DNA from: Shewanella xiamenensis
GTDB lineage: Bacteria; Pseudomonadota; Gammaproteobacteria; Enterobacterales; Shewanellaceae
Direction: 5' to 3'
Assembly (NCBI RefSeq): GCF_014647135.1
Contig: NZ_BMOP01000002.1
Coordinates: forward strand, 248,001-312,000
DNA length: 64,000 nucleotides
Below are positions 9,317 to 17,590 of this stretch, piece after piece. The notes under the pieces are model-generated. The model was not told where the DNA came from and made no database searches. It was given only the letters and a program-made list of their open reading frames with translations. The number at the start of each line of letters is the position of its first letter. Position 1 is the first letter of the stretch. The position numbers and the translations under genes were made by a program.

Positions 9317-12124
9317 ATGAACCCTGTCAACAACATGACCAAATACAGCTTACGTTCCTGGGTTCTGGTGCTTGCGCTTGCGCCGACGATCTTAGTCGGT
9401 ATTCTGCTGGGCAGCTACTTTACCATAAATCGCTTCTATGAACTCGAAGATACGCTGATTGAACAGGGCAGTAATATTATCGAGCCTTTAGCAATTGCCA
9501 GCGAAGTGGGACTGGTCGGTAATGATAGGGAAGCAACGAAAAGACTCCTTGCCGCAGCCCAACTCAATAAATCCACGCTGGTTAAATCGATTGCGATTTT
9601 TGATATCCATAATCAACTCTTTGTTACATCGCACTACCATAAAGATTTCGAGATCATGCGCTACAAAGAGGCGCTAACCAATCTGCACAAAACCGAAATT
9701 GAACATGTAGGCGACAGCCTTATTCTACGCACACCGATCTTTGCCACCGCTCAGCCTACGGGTGGCGAGCCTGCAAATTTTGATATCCAAACCGATAATG
9801 GCGAGTTACTCGGCTATATTTCGGTCATTATCAATAAAGAACGCGCCTTGCTAGAGCAACACAGAGCCGCCGTGGCCGCCTTTATTATCGTGTTGATTGG
9901 GGTGCAATTGAACCTGTTGTTTACCTTTCGTCTGGTTAAAAACGTCACCCAGCCGATTACCGAAATGGTGCGGGTGGTCGCCAAAATCCGTGAGGGTAAA
10001 CTGGATGCGCGGCTCGAAGGCAATCTTATCGGCGAGCTGGATCTGCTAAAACGCGGCATTAATGCCATGGCAGGATCGTTATCGGAATACCACGATGAGA
10101 TGCAGCAAAATATCGATCAGGCGACATCGGATCTGCGGGAAACCTTAGAACAAATTGAGATCCAAAACGTCGAGCTCGATTTAGCCAAAAAACGCGCGTT
10201 AGAAGCTAGCCGCATTAAGTCAGAGTTTTTGGCGAATATGTCCCATGAACTGCGAACACCGCTTAATGGTGTGATTGGTTTTGCGCGCCAACTCGTTAAA
10301 ACCCCGCTGCACTCGAGCCAAGTCGATTACATTAATACCATTGAGCGCAGCGCGACTAATCTACTGGCGATTATCAACGATATCCTCGACTTCTCGAAAC
10401 TTGAAGCCGGCAAAATGGTGTTAGAAAACATGCCATTCGGCCTAAGGGAAACCTTGGGTGAAACCATCACTTTAATCTCCGGTAGCGCGCAGGCCAAAGG
10501 GCTGGAATTGGTCGTCGATATTGCGCCCAACGTCCCCGACAACGTTAACGGCGATGCCATGCGAGTGTGCCAAATTATCAATAATTTAGTGGGCAATGCT
10601 ATCAAGTTTACCGACTCAGGCAGCGTACTGGTTAAATTAGAATTACAAGCGCAGACCGATGAACAAGTGGTGCTGCGCTGTGATGTTATCGATACTGGGA
10701 TTGGGATTGATGAAAGTCAGCAAGACTTCCTGTTCCAAGCCTTTGGTCAAGCGGACTCCTCGATTTCCCGCCGCTTTGGCGGAACAGGGCTTGGATTAGT
10801 CATCACCAAACGCCTCGTCAACCAAATGGGCGGGCAAATTGGCTTTACCTCGTCAGTGGATAAGGGCTCGAACTTCTGGTTTACGCTGCCTTTGGGCCTT
10901 GGTCAATTCCAAATTGGTGATTCACTACCGCTTGAAAAACTGAAAGATAAAACCGTGCTCTTTTATGAGCCCAGAGTGCTCACCCATTCAGTGATTAGTC
11001 GCCAACTAACACAGTGGGATACTAAGGTCACTCATCATCAACATATTCCTAGTTTGCTGACAACCCTATCAACGACTGAGCATCCGTTTGATTATGTGTT
11101 ATTGAGTTGCCATGGATTTAGCAATCCCAATCAATTGGTGAGTACGTTAAATCTAGCCAAGACAAAAACAGATTGTTTAGTCGTGCTATTCGACTGCCAA
11201 GAGCAAGACATGTTAAGTCAGTTTATTCGCCCCAATGCTGACGTGGTATTGTCTCTGCCAGTAAGCGAGCACCAACTGGCGCGTAATATGCTCTATCCAC
11301 CAATGGAATATGACCTATTACCACCCGCAAATATTACAGTTCCAGCGGCGCGCCAATCGCTTACCGTATTAGCGGTGGACGATAACTTCGCCAATTTAAA
11401 ACTGATTGATACGCTGCTTAACGAACTAGTCACTACCGTTATCGCTGTCAATAGCGGTGAAGAAGCGGTAAAACAGGCAAAGACTCGCACTTTTGATCTT
11501 ATCTTTATGGATATCCAGATGCCGGGCACCGATGGCATCAGTGCGACCAAGCAAATTCGCCAAGGGTCGATGAACCGCAATACGCCGATTATTGCCGTAA
11601 CCGCCCATGCCATTGCCGAGGAACGTGAGCTAATTTTAGGTAGTGGCATGGATGGTTATTTGCCCAAACCCATAGATGAAGCCGCACTTAAAGCAGAGAT
11701 TAACCGCTGGATTACTCGGCCCAAATTCACTCACTTTGATTTACATACCCTCAACTGGGATCTTTGCTTAACCCAAGCTAACCATAAGTCTGACCTAGCA
11801 TTAGATATGCTACGCATGTTATTGGAATCGTTACCTCAAACGGTCTCGGCGATAGAGACGGCACTGAGTCAAAACGATCAAACCACGATGCTCAGCACTA
11901 TCCATAAACTTCATGGCGCCAGTTGCTATTGCGGGGTGCCGACCACACAGCGATTATGCCAAGAGATTGAATCGGCATTGAAACGTGATGCCCGTGTCGA
12001 AGATCTCGAACCGGAAATACTAGAGTTACTTGATGAGCTAACTAAGGTAGAATCGGCGGCAAAACAAGTGCTATCACAGCTATCAGCGGAAATAACAGAT
12101 GACCAAAAAAACGGGCTTCTTTAA
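9317..12124 (+). CDS. barA: BarA, tripartite hybrid sensor histidine kinase
   Basis: BarA phosphorylates the response regulator UvrY/GacA and so controls the Csr small RNAs. The 935-residue protein has an N-terminal helix (about 14-34), a periplasmic region, a second helix (about 186-206), HAMP, the HisKA dimerisation helix with phospho-acceptor H310 (MSHELRTPLNG), the HATPase domain (GTGLGLVITKRLV), a receiver with phospho-acceptor D732 (FMDIQMPGTDG) and an HPt domain with H863 (IHKLHGAS). All relay residues are present. Translation may instead begin at ATG 9335 (MTKYSLRSW), which aligns better with E. coli BarA; neither start has a strong ribosome binding site. Its last 26 bp overlap the DUF416 gene. 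Confidence 0.96.
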   Translation: MNPVNNMTKYSLRSWVLVLALAPTILVGILLGSYFTINRFYELEDTLIEQGSNIIEPLAIASEVGLVGNDREATKRLLAAAQLNKSTLVKSIAIFDIHNQLFVTSHYHKDFEIMRYKEALTNLHKTEIEHVGDSLILRTPIFATAQPTGGEPANFDIQTDNGELLGYISVIINKERALLEQHRAAVAAFIIVLIGVQLNLLFTFRLVKNVTQPITEMVRVVAKIREGKLDARLEGNLIGELDLLKRGINAMAGSLSEYHDEMQQNIDQATSDLRETLEQIEIQNVELDLAKKRALEASRIKSEFLANMSHELRTPLNGVIGFARQLVKTPLHSSQVDYINTIERSATNLLAIINDILDFSKLEAGKMVLENMPFGLRETLGETITLISGSAQAKGLELVVDIAPNVPDNVNGDAMRVCQIINNLVGNAIKFTDSGSVLVKLELQAQTDEQVVLRCDVIDTGIGIDESQQDFLFQAFGQADSSISRRFGGTGLGLVITKRLVNQMGGQIGFTSSVDKGSNFWFTLPLGLGQFQIGDSLPLEKLKDKTVLFYEPRVLTHSVISRQLTQWDTKVTHHQHIPSLLTTLSTTEHPFDYVLLSCHGFSNPNQLVSTLNLAKTKTDCLVVLFDCQEQDMLSQFIRPNADVVLSLPVSEHQLARNMLYPPMEYDLLPPANITVPAARQSLTVLAVDDNFANLKLIDTLLNELVTTVIAVNSGEEAVKQAKTRTFDLIFMDIQMPGTDGISATKQIRQGSMNRNTPIIAVTAHAIAEERELILGSGMDGYLPKPIDEAALKAEINRWITRPKFTHFDLHTLNWDLCLTQANHKSDLALDMLRMLLESLPQTVSAIETALSQNDQTTMLSTIHKLHGASCYCGVPTTQRLCQEIESALKRDARVEDLEPEILELLDELTKVESAAKQVLSQLSAEITDDQKNGLL

Positions 12125-12698
12125 GCGTTTAAAAGCGCTAGAACTACCACAGAAAAAACTCTTTGCCATTGCCCTTTGCCAACGAATGTTGCCTAACTAT
12201 CAACTGTTTTCAGAGGTTTGTGAGTTTGGTGATCCTGCGGTATTAAGCACTGTGCTCGAGCTTCTTTGGCAATCCCAGTACGACAATAAGCTGAAATTCA
12301 ACATCGATGTGCATCTGCAACGCTTAGAAGATAACACCCCAGATCCTGCCGATTTTGATAGCTATGGCGTATACCCAGCAATGGATGCCGTGGTTGCACT
12401 TTCCACTTTGCTTGGGGCGATTCAAACCAACCTTGAGGAAGATATCACCAATATCAGTAAGTTATCCTCAAGCACTGTGGCGAACTATATCGAGACTATC
12501 AGCGATGTAGAGTTAACCGATGATGCCTTAGATGACTACGTCTTCGCCCATGAAGTGATGGAAGAAGAGCGCGCGCTACAAAATACCCTGCTGGAAATTA
12601 TCGAAGAAAACCCTAAGATCACTGCCGAATTAGTGAAGGGTTTACGCAAAGAGATTATCGAAGCGGGTGTATCGAATATCGGGATCAGCGTCGCATAA
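12099..12698 (+). CDS. DUF416 (YjaG) family protein
   Basis: A soluble 199-residue protein of the DUF416/YjaG family, function unknown. Recognisable segments are GFFKRLKALELPQKKLFAIALCQRM at the start and FDSYGVYPAMDAVVALSTLL near residues 86-105. No catalytic motif is evident. The start ATG 12099 lies inside the end of barA (26-nt overlap, different frame), which implies translational coupling, and no promoter fits between them. The adjacency to barA could be functional or just inherited. Confidence 0.85.
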   Translation: MTKKTGFFKRLKALELPQKKLFAIALCQRMLPNYQLFSEVCEFGDPAVLSTVLELLWQSQYDNKLKFNIDVHLQRLEDNTPDPADFDSYGVYPAMDAVVALSTLLGAIQTNLEEDITNISKLSSSTVANYIETISDVELTDDALDDYVFAHEVMEEERALQNTLLEIIEENPKITAELVKGLRKEIIEAGVSNIGISVA

Positions 12699-12745
12699 TA
12701 AACCCGTTTAAGGTCTAGGGTTTATCTCTTCAGTTGCCTTGAAAA

Positions 12746-12828
12746 TCCGGTGATGTTACCTAACATTTTTACTGCTTAGGTAGCATCAACGACGGGTTTG
12801 AATCACCGGAGGATAGAGTTAACTCTAT
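12746..12828 (+). promoter_or_regulatory. Folded leader upstream of the 77-residue protein
   Basis: Three inverted repeats are packed here. TGATGTTACCTAA (12751-12763) pairs with TTAGGTAGCATCA (12776-12788) with one mismatch. TCCGGTGAT (12746-12754) pairs perfectly with ATCACCGGA (12802-12810). ATAGAGTT/AACTCTAT (12813-12828) is a palindrome. The only good Shine-Dalgarno string (GGAGG, 12808-12812) lies at the foot of the outer stem, 28 nt before the ATG. No T run follows, so it does not look like a terminator for the upstream gene. Confidence 0.45.
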
Positions 12829-12840
12829 AACCCATTCAAT

Positions 12841-13074
12841 ATGAAAAAAATTGTTTACCAAGGTTTTATTTTAACCAATAGCGAAGGCCTTACCGATACC
12901 TGGAAACTCACCATAGGCGGGCAAAACCGTATTGGTTCTCTATTTGAATTACGCCGTTTAGTGAATTATTACCGTGAGCTTGGGATTGTGCCCGCCACCC
13001 GCGCGAGCCTGCAAGATGCGAAGCAAACGCAAAACTCCATGAGCCAAAATACTTTAAAACCCCGTAAACGTTAA
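12841..13074 (+). CDS. Small conserved-looking protein, function unknown
   Basis: A 77-residue soluble protein starting MKKIVYQGFILTNSEGLTDTW. A compact alpha/beta first half (about 1-55) is followed by a polar, basic tail ending in RKR. It loosely resembles small DUF3319-type proteins of Vibrio and Shewanella, but I cannot confirm this. An upstream in-frame stop at 12820 fixes the start at or after ATG 12841. No ribosome binding site lies at normal distance; the nearest, GGAGG, is 28 nt away in a folded leader. The stop is only 2 bp from the convergent LysR gene. Confidence 0.65.
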   Translation: MKKIVYQGFILTNSEGLTDTWKLTIGGQNRIGSLFELRRLVNYYRELGIVPATRASLQDAKQTQNSMSQNTLKPRKR

Positions 13075-13076
13075 TC

Positions 13077-13976
13077 TTAAGCCATTGAAAAGAGTTCGGG
13101 CGCTTTGGATTGCATAAACTCGATAAACACCTTCACTTTCAGCGGTTGCTGACTACGCTGGTGATAAAGAATCGAAATTCTACGTTGTTCGCCAATCCAT
13201 TCCGGTAAGAGCACTTTTAAACGCCCTTCTTTAATCTGTTGTTTTACAAATAATTCTGGCCCATACAGAATACCACCATGATCTAAGGTCGCCTGAATCG
13301 CGCCATGGAGATCCGTGAGCGTGAGTTTTGTTGGGCCATTAAAATAGAAAGACTCGCCATTAGGATGCTTTAAATGCCAATTAAACAGCGGCCAAACTTT
13401 GATCAACTGATGGTTTTCAAGATCATCGGGATGGATTAATTCAGGGGCATGGGCTAAATATTCCGGCGTCGCAAACAAACGATAATCAAGCTCACCTAAA
13501 GTACTCGACACCCAAGAAGAATCAGGCTGTGCACCACCGACAATCGCGACATCAATCCCTTTATCAATTAAATCCACTAACTCATTGCTTTGGGAAATGT
13601 GTAAACGAATATCGGGATATAAACGGCCAAACTCGTTTAATGCGTGAATAAAGATAATTGAAATAATTGAGATTGGCGCAGCTATCCGCAATGTGCCTTC
13701 AGGTTTATCGCTGCCAATGCCACTGAGCTCATCGAACTGTGCAATCGCACTCTGATATCGCTGAAATAACGCTAAACCTTCCTCGGTTAACCTCAGCTTA
13801 CGGGTACTTCGCATAAACAATTGCTTATCGAGTTTTTCTTCAAGCTTGGCCAGCTTACGGCTCACGGTGGCGATAGGCATATCGAGCACTTTCGCGGCTT
13901 GAGAAAAACTGCCCGCATTCACCAAATGCACAAACAGATAAATTAACTGCAGCTCAGCGCCAACATCATCAGCCAT
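13077..13976 (-). CDS. LysR-family transcriptional regulator
   Basis: A typical LTTR of 299 residues. The winged helix-turn-helix occupies about residues 8-65 (SFSQAAKVLDMPIATVSRKLAKLEEKL), followed by the linker helix and a periplasmic-binding-like effector domain from about 90 (GTLRIAAPISIISIIFIHAL). The target is probably the divergent AEC transporter gene 250 bp away, the usual LTTR arrangement. Start: ATG 13976 has GGGA 6 nt upstream, while the in-frame ATG at 13988 (adding MGLN) has none, so I prefer 13976. The effector cannot be deduced. Confidence 0.9.
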   Translation of the reverse strand: MADDVGAELQLIYLFVHLVNAGSFSQAAKVLDMPIATVSRKLAKLEEKLDKQLFMRSTRKLRLTEEGLALFQRYQSAIAQFDELSGIGSDKPEGTLRIAAPISIISIIFIHALNEFGRLYPDIRLHISQSNELVDLIDKGIDVAIVGGAQPDSSWVSSTLGELDYRLFATPEYLAHAPELIHPDDLENHQLIKVWPLFNWHLKHPNGESFYFNGPTKLTLTDLHGAIQATLDHGGILYGPELFVKQQIKEGRLKVLLPEWIGEQRRISILYHQRSQQPLKVKVFIEFMQSKAPELFSMA

Positions 13977-14043
13977 GTTCAATCCCATCGTTTAGCGTGA
14001 GTGCCGCTCACAGGTATAAGGCACTAACTCATTGTGTTTTAAA

Positions 14044-14065
14044 CGTAGAATTATTCATTTCTACG
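14044..14065. promoter_or_regulatory. Inverted repeat between LysR gene and AEC transporter gene
   Basis: CGTAGAA (14044-14050) and TTCTACG (14059-14065) form a 7+7 inverted repeat with an 8-bp spacer in the divergent intergenic region. Size and position fit an LTTR recognition site; function is inferred. Confidence 0.3.
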
Positions 14066-14228
14066 ACCATAGCGCAATAGCTTCCAAGGTTAATCCTATG
14101 CTATTTTGCCAATAAGTTTACTGCGCTAACACCGATTATTGTCAATTACCCTAGGTATTATTCCCTGCTAGCGCACCCACAACGTCTTCTTGCGGGAAAG
14201 CAAAAACACAAAAGGATGAGTGAGGGAT

Positions 14229-15191
14229 ATGACCATTTTAACCCCTCTGTTTGCCGTCTTCGGGATCATGCTGCTCGGCACACTTGTACAAAAACTGCGT
14301 TTTCTCCCAGTAGAAACCGACCAAGTGCTCAATCAATATGTCTACTATATTGCGTTTCCTGCCATTCTCTTGATTGCACTGGCCCAGCAACCGATCCAAG
14401 AAATTCTGCAATGGGGATTTATTGCAGGCTATAGCGCCGCCATGCTGATGATTTATCTGATTTGTGTTGGTATATCCTTACTTTTCAATCCTAAACAGCA
14501 TGCAATTGCCGCCGTGCGCGCCTTAAATGCCACCTTTGGCAATACCGCATTTATTGGTATTCCGCTGCTGGTGATTATATTTCCTGAACAACAAAGCGCC
14601 CTAGTTGCCGCCGCCATAGCCAGTTTATTGTCCGTGCTTATGTTTGCCGTGGCCTTGGTCTCGCTGGAGCTTACGACAAATACCCACAGACAACACCACG
14701 CCGTAGTGATCATGTGTTTAGCTGTGGTTAAAAATCCCATCGTTATCGGCTGCTTTATCGGCATTGCAATTTCGGCATTGGGGATAACACTACCCTCTGG
14801 CGTAGCGATGATGATCCAACAAATTGGCAATACCTCAAGCCCCTGCGCTTTATTTGCCGTTGGCATGGTATTAGCCAAAGCCATGCGCTACCAAAAAGAT
14901 AGCAAGGTATTTAGCCTGACGAATCTTATCGAACTTAGCCTTATCAACCTCTTTAAATTAATCCTACAACCCGCATTGGTTTTCTTCATGCTTAAAAGCG
15001 TTGGCGTTAGTGGAGATTACTTAGTGATGGGTGTAATCCTCAGTGCCTTACCTACGGCGGCCAGCGTCTATTTACTTGCTCAGCGCTATAACACCCAAGC
15101 CTCAACCAGTGCGCAGGGGATATTATTTGGCACTATAGTGACTTTTTTTAGCTTACCTATTTTAGAACAACTTGTTAAAACCTATTCATAA
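14229..15191 (+). CDS. AEC family (auxin efflux carrier-like) transporter
   Basis: An inner-membrane protein of 320 residues with about ten hydrophobic segments in the two-half AEC layout. Conserved features are YYIAFPAILLIAL near residues 38-50, NATFGNTAFIGIPLL near 97-112, SPCALFAVGM near 202-212 and the C-terminal half LSALPTAASVYLLAQ near 277-292. Bacterial members export small organic acids or amino-acid-like compounds; the substrate here is unknown. GTG 14220 (adding MRD) with AAAGGA just before it is an alternative start. The divergent LysR gene is the likely regulator. Confidence 0.85.
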   Translation: MTILTPLFAVFGIMLLGTLVQKLRFLPVETDQVLNQYVYYIAFPAILLIALAQQPIQEILQWGFIAGYSAAMLMIYLICVGISLLFNPKQHAIAAVRALNATFGNTAFIGIPLLVIIFPEQQSALVAAAIASLLSVLMFAVALVSLELTTNTHRQHHAVVIMCLAVVKNPIVIGCFIGIAISALGITLPSGVAMMIQQIGNTSSPCALFAVGMVLAKAMRYQKDSKVFSLTNLIELSLINLFKLILQPALVFFMLKSVGVSGDYLVMGVILSALPTAASVYLLAQRYNTQASTSAQGILFGTIVTFFSLPILEQLVKTYS

Positions 15192-15250
15192 ACAAGCGAT
15201 TAAACTCTAGCTCATTGCAATGTGTCGAATATTTACCCAAAGCCACTTTA

Positions 15251-15288
15251 CTGTATATAAAATCAGTATATACTGTTTATCAATACAG
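15251..15288 (+). promoter_or_regulatory. Two LexA (SOS) boxes upstream of recN
   Basis: CTGTTTATCAATACAG (15273-15288) has perfect CTGT...ACAG ends and 13 of 16 consensus bases. CTGTATATAAAATCAG (15251-15266) also matches 13 of 16 but lacks the second ACAG. They lie 32-70 bp before the recN ATG. Tandem LexA boxes are known for recN in other proteobacteria. Confidence 0.85.
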
Positions 15289-15320
15289 TGATTTGGTAAG
15301 TTTTTCGACAGGAACTCATT

Positions 15321-16979
15321 ATGCTTTGCCAACTCAGCATCAATAATTTCGCTATCGTTCGTTTTCTCGAACTGGATTTTCGTCCCGGTATGACCAGCAT
15401 TACTGGTGAAACTGGCGCAGGTAAATCCATCGCCATCGACGCATTAGGTTTGTGCCTAGGTAATCGTGCCGATGCCAGTAGTGTTCGCCCTGGTGCAAGT
15501 AAAACCGAAGTCAGTGCTCGATTTTCACTACACGATGTTCCCCTTGCCAAACGTTGGCTCGAAGATAACGATCTCGAACTTGATGATGAGTGTATTCTGC
15601 GTCGAACTATTGGCAGTGATGGCCGCTCACGCGCCTACATTAATGGCAATCCTGTGCCGTTAACTCAACTGAAATTACTCGGGCAATTGCTGGTCGGTAT
15701 TCATGGTCAGCACGCCCACCACGCTATGCTAAAGAGTGATCATCAACTCACCTTGCTCGACAGCTACGCCAATCACAGACTACTGATAGACACAGTGGCA
15801 GCAAGCTATCAACGCTGCAAACAAATCGAAGCCGAACTCAAGCAATTAGAAGCCTCACAGCATGAACGTATTGCCCGAAAACAACTGGTGCAATATCAAG
15901 TTGAAGAGCTAGATGAATTCGACCTCAAGATCGGTGAATTTGAAGATATTGAGCAAGAGCATAAACGCCTCGCCAATGGCACTGAACTGGTGGATAGCTG
16001 CCAAGCCAGCCTATATTTACTCACAGATGGCGAAGAGAGCAATATTGAATCACTGCTTAACAAGGCTGTAAGCCTTGCTGAAAATTTGCAAAGCTACGAT
16101 CCCGCATTAACCAATGTCAGTACCATGTTGAATGAGGCCCTCATTCAAGTACAAGAGAGCGCGGGAGAATTACAGCATTACCTGAGTAAACTCGAACTCG
16201 ATCCCGCACATTTTGCCTATTTAGAGGAACGACTCTCAAAGGCTATGCAACTGGCCCGTAAGCATCATGTTAGCCCTGACAAATTAGCCGAACATCATTT
16301 GGCGCTCAAAGCGGAACTCACAACCCTCGATGACGATGAAACTAAGTTAGAGGAAATCCAACTCCAAGTTGAAGCGAGTAAAACAGCTTATTTAGCGAAC
16401 GCACAAAAACTGAGCCAGAGCCGCGCCCGTTATGCAAAAGAACTGGATAAGTTAGTGACTCAATCTATCCACGAACTCAACATGCCCAAGGGTAAGTTCA
16501 CCATTGAAGTGAATTTTAATCCCGAGATTATGTCGGTAAATGGCAGCGATAACATCGAGTTTATGGTCACAACCAACCCTGGCCAGCCTTTACAACCGAT
16601 TTCACGGGTAGCCTCTGGCGGTGAATTGTCGCGTATCGGTTTAGGCATCCAAGTGATTACCGCGAAAAAGGTTGCCACTCCTACCCTGATTTTCGACGAG
16701 GTGGATGTGGGAATTTCAGGCCCGACCGCTGCAGTGGTTGGCAGAATGCTGCGTAGTCTAGGGGAATCGACTCAAGTACTTTGTGTAACCCATTTACCTC
16801 AAGTTGCTGGTAATGGCCATCAACATATGTTTGTGAATAAATTCAACAAGGCGGGCAGTACAGAAACCACAATGATGCCTTTGGATAGGGAGCAACGTAT
16901 CCAAGAATTAGCCAGACTTCTTGGTGGCGATACAATTACTTCTAACACTCTCGCCAATGCACGAGAACTATTACAGTAA
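15321..16979 (+). CDS. recN: RecN, SMC-like DNA double-strand-break repair ATPase
   Basis: RecN is an SOS-induced SMC-like ATPase that tethers DNA at double-strand breaks for RecA-dependent repair. The 552-residue protein has Walker A GETGAGKS at residues 29-36, a long coiled-coil middle (about 150-370), the signature RVASGGELSRIGLG near 430 and Walker B PTLIFDEVDVGISG near 453-466, followed by VLCVTHLPQVA. The length matches the family (553 in E. coli). ATG 15321 has CAGGAA upstream. LexA boxes in the promoter show SOS control. The gene is monocistronic and convergent with pgpA. Confidence 0.97.
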   Translation: MLCQLSINNFAIVRFLELDFRPGMTSITGETGAGKSIAIDALGLCLGNRADASSVRPGASKTEVSARFSLHDVPLAKRWLEDNDLELDDECILRRTIGSDGRSRAYINGNPVPLTQLKLLGQLLVGIHGQHAHHAMLKSDHQLTLLDSYANHRLLIDTVAASYQRCKQIEAELKQLEASQHERIARKQLVQYQVEELDEFDLKIGEFEDIEQEHKRLANGTELVDSCQASLYLLTDGEESNIESLLNKAVSLAENLQSYDPALTNVSTMLNEALIQVQESAGELQHYLSKLELDPAHFAYLEERLSKAMQLARKHHVSPDKLAEHHLALKAELTTLDDDETKLEEIQLQVEASKTAYLANAQKLSQSRARYAKELDKLVTQSIHELNMPKGKFTIEVNFNPEIMSVNGSDNIEFMVTTNPGQPLQPISRVASGGELSRIGLGIQVITAKKVATPTLIFDEVDVGISGPTAAVVGRMLRSLGESTQVLCVTHLPQVAGNGHQHMFVNKFNKAGSTETTMMPLDREQRIQELARLLGGDTITSNTLANARELLQ

Positions 16980-17018
16980 AAATACAGTAAGCCACTGCAA
17001 CGAAAATAAAGCTTGATA

Positions 17019-17053
17019 GCCAATGCCTTATCTACAGCAGATAATGCATTGGC
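17019..17053. terminator. Hairpin between convergent recN and pgpA
   Basis: GCCAATGCCTTATCT (17019-17033) pairs with AGATAATGCATTGGC (17039-17053), 14 of 15 bp, loop 5. It is followed only by ATTTATA, so it is a weak or non-canonical terminator. A second 8-bp hairpin (17071-17092) abuts the pgpA stop. Confidence 0.55.
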
Positions 17054-17095
17054 ATTTATAGGGTAACGAACTTTAGTTTGGGTTAACTAAAGATA

Positions 17096-17590
17096 TTATT
17101 GGCTAATAAAGACAATTACTTGCAGGCAAATAAGTGCAAAAAATCCTGCTAATACATCGTCTATCATAATGCCAAAACCACCTTCAACTTTGGCGTCGAG
17201 CCAACGTATCGGCCAAGGTTTTAGGATATCGAATAGCCGAAACAGCACAAAACCGACAGCGAGCCACAGAATACCAGCGGGGGCGGCAATCATAGTGATC
17301 AATAAACCTGCAACTTCATCCCATACAATCGCGCCATGGTCATGTACGCCCATGTCCTTAGCGGCCTTATCGCAGATATAAATCCCCGCGAGTACGCACA
17401 CTAAGGTCACGGCTAAATACCAACTCAAGGGCAACTGGGCCAATAATAAATAGAGCGGGACTGCCGCCAAGGTACCAAAAGTACCTGGAGCCTTAGCCGC
17501 TAAACCACTGCCAAAACCAAGGGCTAAAAAATGAATAGGATTTTTAAGGGACAGGCGCGACAGCGCCTGATCTTGGGATAACAACTTCAT
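17096..17590 (-). CDS. pgpA: PgpA, phosphatidylglycerophosphatase A
   Basis: PgpA removes the phosphate from phosphatidylglycerol phosphate in the inner membrane, the last step of phosphatidylglycerol synthesis. The 164-residue protein has about four membrane segments and the family motifs FGSGLAAKAPGTFGTLAAVPLY near residues 27-48, DHGAIVWDEVAGLL near 103-116 and DDVLAGFFA near 143-151, whose acidic residues bind the metal. The length matches E. coli PgpA (172). The ATG at 17590 overlaps the thiL stop by one base (TAATG), so translation is coupled. This thiL-pgpA junction is conserved across gammaproteobacteria. Confidence 0.95.
   Translation of the reverse strand: MKLLSQDQALSRLSLKNPIHFLALGFGSGLAAKAPGTFGTLAAVPLYLLLAQLPLSWYLAVTLVCVLAGIYICDKAAKDMGVHDHGAIVWDEVAGLLITMIAAPAGILWLAVGFVLFRLFDILKPWPIRWLDAKVEGGFGIMIDDVLAGFFALICLQVIVFISQ

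Noticed and set aside
9814..10605. Long open frames antisense to barA
   Set aside because: They lie within the coding region of a well-supported kinase gene, have serine/arginine-rich compositions typical of antisense frames and resemble no family.
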